In this document: positions 61,003 through 64,000 of the stretch, in pieces
How the letters are laid out: the number at the start of each line of letters is the position of its first letter
Position numbering within the stretch: position 1 is the first letter of the stretch
Source of the DNA: Curtobacterium sp. SGAir0471
GTDB lineage: Bacteria > Actinomycetota > Actinomycetes > Actinomycetales > Microbacteriaceae
Direction of reading: 5' to 3'
Length of the DNA: 64,000 nt
Assembly (NCBI RefSeq): GCF_005490985.1
Contig: NZ_CP027869.1
Coordinates: forward strand, 1,426,001 to 1,490,000
Program-made: the position numbers and the translations under genes
Notes under the pieces: generated by a model
Told to the model about the DNA's origin: nothing
Seen by the model: the letters and a program-made list of their open reading frames with translations, nothing else
Database searches by the model: none

Positions 61003-62598
61003 ATGACCAGCACCACCACCAGCAGCCACCCCGCACCCGGCGCCGCCGACGGTGCCAGGACGACCCAGGCCACCGCCTCGGTCGCCGCGATCCTCGCCGA
61101 GTCCGCCGCGCGGTTCCCGGACGACGTCGCGGTCGTGGTGGGCGACCAGCGGACCACCTACGCCGAGCTGTGGCAGCAGACCCTCGCGTACGCCGGCGGG
61201 CTGCGGGCGCGCGGCGTCCGCGAAGGGGACCGGGTCGCGATGCTCGTGCCGAACGTGGCCGACTTCGCGCGCGTCTACTACGCGGTCCTCGCGCTCGGCG
61301 CCGTGGTCGTCCCCGTGCACGCCCTGCTGAAGCGCGGCGAGATCGAGTTCGTGCTCCGTGACAGCGATGCGCGGCTGCTGGTCTGCGCCGCACCGCTGCT
61401 CGGTGAGGGCGCGGCCGGGGCGGAGCGCGCCGACGTCGACGTCCTCAGCGTGCTCGCCCCCGCAGACGCCGAGGGTGCCCGGGACCGGCTGGAGACGGTC
61501 GCGGCGGCGAGCGAGCCGCTCGACACCTACGTGCCCCGCCACCCGTTCGACACCGCCACGATCCTGTACACGAGCGGCACGACCGGGAAGCCGAAGGGTG
61601 CCGAGGGATCGCACTTCGCCCTGCTCGAGCAGGTCAACACGTGCCTGCTGACCACGTTCGACATGCGCCGGGGCGACGTGCTGCTCGGCGCGCTGCCGCT
61701 CTTCCACACCTTCGGGCAGACCTGCACCATGAACACCGGCTTCCGCGCAGGGGCGACCATCGTCATGCTGCCGAAGTTCGACGGCGACGCCGCCCTCGCG
61801 GCCATGGTCGAGCACGACACGGCGATCTTCATGGGCGTCCCGACGATGTACATCGCGCTGCTCGACGCCGCGACGCGGACGGACGCCCGGCCGCACCTCC
61901 GCTACGCGATCTCCGGCGGTGCGTCGCTGCCGCTCGCCGTGCTCGAGCGGTTCCAGCAGGTCTTCGACGCGCCGGTGCACGAGGGGTACGGCCTGACCGA
62001 GACCTCGCCCGTGGCGTCGTTCAACCACGTCGGCTCCACCCCGCGACCGGGCACCATCGGCACGCCGATCTGGGGCGTCGACATCGAGATCGCCGACCCC
62101 GAGGTCGCCGACCGCACCGTGCTGCTGCCGCGCGGCGAGATCGGCGAGCTGGTGATCCGCGGGCACAACCTGATGAACGGGTACCTGAACCGACCGGAGG
62201 CCACCGCCGAGGCGATCGTCGACGGGTGGTTCCGCACCGGCGACCTCGGCACGAAGGACGACGACGGCTACCTGACGATCGTCGACCGCACGAAGGACAT
62301 GATCATCCGGAACGGCTACAACGTGTACCCGCGGCAGGTCGAGGAGGTCCTCGCCGCGCACCCGGACGTCACGATGGCCGCCGTCTTCGGGGTCCCGCAC
62401 GAGGTGCACGGGCAGGAGGTCGCCGCGGCCGTCGTGCTCCGCCAGGGCGCCGAGGTGACCCCGGACGAGCTCGTGCGGTTCGTCGCGGACGAGATCGCGG
62501 TGTACAAGTACCCGCGGGTCGTGCACGTCGTGGATGCGCTGCCGCTCGGGCCGAGCGGGAAGGTGCTGAAGCGGGAGCTCGTCGAGCGGTTCGGCTGA
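61003..62598 (+). CDS. Long-chain-type acyl-CoA synthetase
   Basis: A 531-residue adenylate-forming ligase with P-loop ILYTSGTTGKPKGAEGSH, A5 EGYGLTETSP, A7 DGWFRTGDLGTKD, A8 VDRTKDMIIRNGYNVYPRQVEE and A10 PLGPSGKVLKREL with the catalytic Lys. The family includes FadD-like long-chain and aryl-CoA ligases. GGAAGG stands upstream of ATG 61003. It is divergent from marR; substrate remains open. Confidence 0.93.
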   Translation: MTSTTTSSHPAPGAADGARTTQATASVAAILAESAARFPDDVAVVVGDQRTTYAELWQQTLAYAGGLRARGVREGDRVAMLVPNVADFARVYYAVLALGAVVVPVHALLKRGEIEFVLRDSDARLLVCAAPLLGEGAAGAERADVDVLSVLAPADAEGARDRLETVAAASEPLDTYVPRHPFDTATILYTSGTTGKPKGAEGSHFALLEQVNTCLLTTFDMRRGDVLLGALPLFHTFGQTCTMNTGFRAGATIVMLPKFDGDAALAAMVEHDTAIFMGVPTMYIALLDAATRTDARPHLRYAISGGASLPLAVLERFQQVFDAPVHEGYGLTETSPVASFNHVGSTPRPGTIGTPIWGVDIEIADPEVADRTVLLPRGEIGELVIRGHNLMNGYLNRPEATAEAIVDGWFRTGDLGTKDDDGYLTIVDRTKDMIIRNGYNVYPRQVEEVLAAHPDVTMAAVFGVPHEVHGQEVAAAVVLRQGAEVTPDELVRFVADEIAVYKYPRVVHVVDALPLGPSGKVLKRELVERFG

Positions 62599-62644
62599 GG
62601 GATCCGCGCGACGGCCGACGGTCCGGACGGCGCCGGTGAGCGTC

Positions 62645-62650
62645 TAGGAT
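62645..62650 (+). promoter_or_regulatory. -10 box of tRNA-Val
   Basis: TAGGAT, ten bases before the mature tRNA 5' end. Confidence 0.5.
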
Positions 62651-62659
62651 CGACGGCGG

Positions 62660-62732
62660 GGGCCTTTAGCTCAGCTGGTAGAGCGCCACGTTTACACCGT
62701 GGATGTCGTCGGTTCGATCCCGGCAGGGCCCA
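62660..62732 (+). tRNA. tRNA-Val (TAC)
   Basis: Acceptor GGGCCTT/AGGGCCC with one G-U pair, D-stem GCTC/GAGC, anticodon stem CCACG/CGTGG with loop TTTACAC (anticodon TAC), T-arm GTCGG-TTCGATC-CCGGC, discriminator A. CCA is not encoded. Confidence 0.96.
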
Positions 62733-62763
62733 CGCACTCCCGCTCGCCCGGACGACGATCCGC

Positions 62764-62978
62764 GTGATCTGGACCCAGCGGGTGCTCGGTGTCACGCCGA
62801 TGCAGTACGTGCAGCAGCACCGGATGGAACGCGTCCGCGCGGACCTCCTCGAAGCCGACCCGGCGACGACGACCGTCGCCCAGGTCGCTCGACGATGGGG
62901 TACCTGCACGTCGGCAGGTTCTCGGGCGCGTACCGCGCACGCTTCGACGAGTTCCCGAGGGACACGCTCCACCGGTGA
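62764..62978 (+). pseudogene. Frameshifted C-terminal fragment of an AraC-family regulator
   Basis: One frame from about 62767 reads RVLGVTPMQYVQQHRMERVR and ATTTVAQVARRWG. A second frame from about 62901 continues YLHVGRFSGAYRARFDEFP to a stop at 62976-62978. Together they make the second half of an AraC double helix-turn-helix, interrupted by a one-base loss near 62900 and lacking the whole N-terminal part. It begins about 32 nt after tRNA-Val and is related to, but not a copy of, the complete AraC gene on the other strand. Confidence 0.8.
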
Positions 62979-62992
62979 GCGGTCGGCGATCC

Positions 62993-63961
62993 TCAGCGCC
63001 GCGCGCGCAGCGTCTCGCTCGGCAGCTCGCCGAACCGCTTCGCGTACGCGGACGAGAACCGCCCGGCGTGCGCGAAGCCCCACCGCCGGGCGACCCCGGC
63101 GACCGTGGTCTCGCCGACCGAGTGGTACCGGAGCTCGGTCCGCACCCGGTCGAACCGGATCCCGCGGAGCATCGCGTTCGGTGACATCCCGACCTGGCGC
63201 TGGAAGCCCTGCTGCAGCCCGCGCACACTCAGCCCGACGTGTTCGGCGACGTCGGTGGTGGTGATCGGGGTGTCGGCGTTGGCGTGCATGTACTCGATCG
63301 CCTGCTGCACCCGCCCCCGGGCTCCGACCGGAACCGGTGCGGCCGGCGCGAGCGTCGCGTGCGGGAACGTCCGGAGCATCGCGACCGCGGTCCGCCTGGT
63401 GGCCTCGGCCATCGCGAGCGGGGTCAACGGGGTGCTGCCGAGCACGACCTGGGCGGTCTCCCGCAGTTCGGCGTTCCACGCTCGGACGTCCTGACGACGG
63501 GGGAGCGCGGCGTGGTCGAACACCAGCGGCGCCGGTTCCGTCCCGTGCAGCTCGGCCGCGGTGCGCTCGAGGGTCCGGCGGTCGAACTGCACCACGTTCT
63601 GCCGGACGTCGGCGAGGTCGAAGCGGTACGGGCGCTCGCTCGGGAACACCACCGGGCGCCCGGGGGCGAGCGCCACCTCGTCGCGGTCGATGTCCAGGAA
63701 GCCGCCGCCGTCGCTGACCCACGTCACGAAGTAGTGGCTCGTCGCGTCGACCTCGCCGGCCATCCGACCGTCGAAGCGCTTCGCGTCCAGCGACAGGGTG
63801 TCGTCACCGACGGACCGGAACCGGTAGCCGAAGTCCCGCTCCGTGCGCTCGGGGAGGAACCCGGACGCGCCGTACGCCGACTCGAACATCGCCCGCGCCG
63901 CGTCGAGGTCGTCACCGGAGGCTTCGACGACGTGACGGACGTCGGGCTCAGCGGTGCTCAT
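62993..63961 (-). CDS. AraC-family transcriptional regulator
   Basis: A 322-residue regulator with an AraC-binding-like (cupin-type) N-domain (about 15-190) and a C-terminal AraC/XylS double helix-turn-helix (about 220-318: ITTTDVAEHVGLSVRGLQQGF, then TTVAGVARRWGFAHAGRFSSAY). ATG 63961 is near the window edge; no target gene is visible, as upstream sequence is missing. Effector unknown. Confidence 0.92.
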   Translation of the reverse strand: MSTAEPDVRHVVEASGDDLDAARAMFESAYGASGFLPERTERDFGYRFRSVGDDTLSLDAKRFDGRMAGEVDATSHYFVTWVSDGGGFLDIDRDEVALAPGRPVVFPSERPYRFDLADVRQNVVQFDRRTLERTAAELHGTEPAPLVFDHAALPRRQDVRAWNAELRETAQVVLGSTPLTPLAMAEATRRTAVAMLRTFPHATLAPAAPVPVGARGRVQQAIEYMHANADTPITTTDVAEHVGLSVRGLQQGFQRQVGMSPNAMLRGIRFDRVRTELRYHSVGETTVAGVARRWGFAHAGRFSSAYAKRFGELPSETLRARR

Positions 63962-64000
63962 GACCCGATGCTGTCACGTCCGCCTGGGTACCGCGCGCGC

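Overview
This is a very GC-rich chromosomal segment of an actinobacterium. The gene order (hrcA-dnaJ-rsmE-phoH-ybeY-CNNM/CBS-era, leuA-recO-uppS-glyS-dusB-dgt-dnaG, and aceE-fasR-fabD-fabH-acpP-fabF), the DUF3145 neighbour, GTG/TTG starts and leaderless promoters fit Microbacteriaceae. My guess is a Curtobacterium-like organism, but the genus is inferred, not proved. I see no prophage, insertion sequence, CRISPR array or origin.

Layout. 1-7.6 kb: heat-shock repressor and co-chaperone, then a run of overlapping rRNA/ribosome-maturation genes ending in era. 7.6-11.8 kb: a histidine kinase/response regulator pair with a MacB/FtsX-type ABC exporter. 11.8-15.7 kb: leuA behind a leucine-rich leader peptide, then recO-uppS. 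15.9-18 kb: a LysR regulator divergent from a class V aminotransferase. 18-25.8 kb: glyS, a DsbA-like protein, ybaK, dusB-dgt and dnaG. 26.6-34.2 kb: a peptide-type ABC importer operon with a fused double ATPase, a third ATPase and a D-2-hydroxyacid dehydrogenase. 34.3-40.9 kb: tRNA-Asn, a lipoprotein, def, a DMT transporter, a GT4 glycosyltransferase, a CAU tRNA, an AI-2E-family permease, DUF1684 and DUF3145 proteins. 41.3-49.1 kb: the fatty-acid and pyruvate dehydrogenase block on the minus strand. 49.4-50.8 kb: peroxiredoxin and an alpha/beta hydrolase.

The most interesting part is 50.8-55.3 kb. Four overlapping minus-strand genes encode a stand-alone carrier protein, an acyl-CoA-dehydrogenase-like flavoprotein, a class II aminoacyl-tRNA-synthetase-like protein with the Cys-Glu-Cys zinc triad of amino acid:[carrier protein] ligases, and a double alpha/beta-hydrolase whose only intact nucleophile box is GxCxG. 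A phosphopantetheinyl transferase gene lies just upstream. This looks like a tRNA-independent aminoacyl-carrier-protein pathway: charge an amino acid, possibly oxidise it while tethered, then release or transfer it. Its product is unknown. The rest (55.5-64 kb) holds a His-rich anchored protein, an aldo/keto reductase, two acyl-CoA synthetases around a MarR regulator and two tiny genes, tRNA-Val with an AraC gene fragment, and an AraC regulator.

Spacers carry several dispersed repeat families: a palindrome built on GGGAGGCGCG/CGCGCCTCCC (some copies translated in frame inside genes), a 20-mer GTCGCACGACRTGCCGCTCA in inverted arrangement, a GAGACG-rich block, and short tandem repeats inside coding regions. 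About fifteen genes have a TANNNT-like -10 box 6-7 nt before the start codon, suggesting leaderless transcription.
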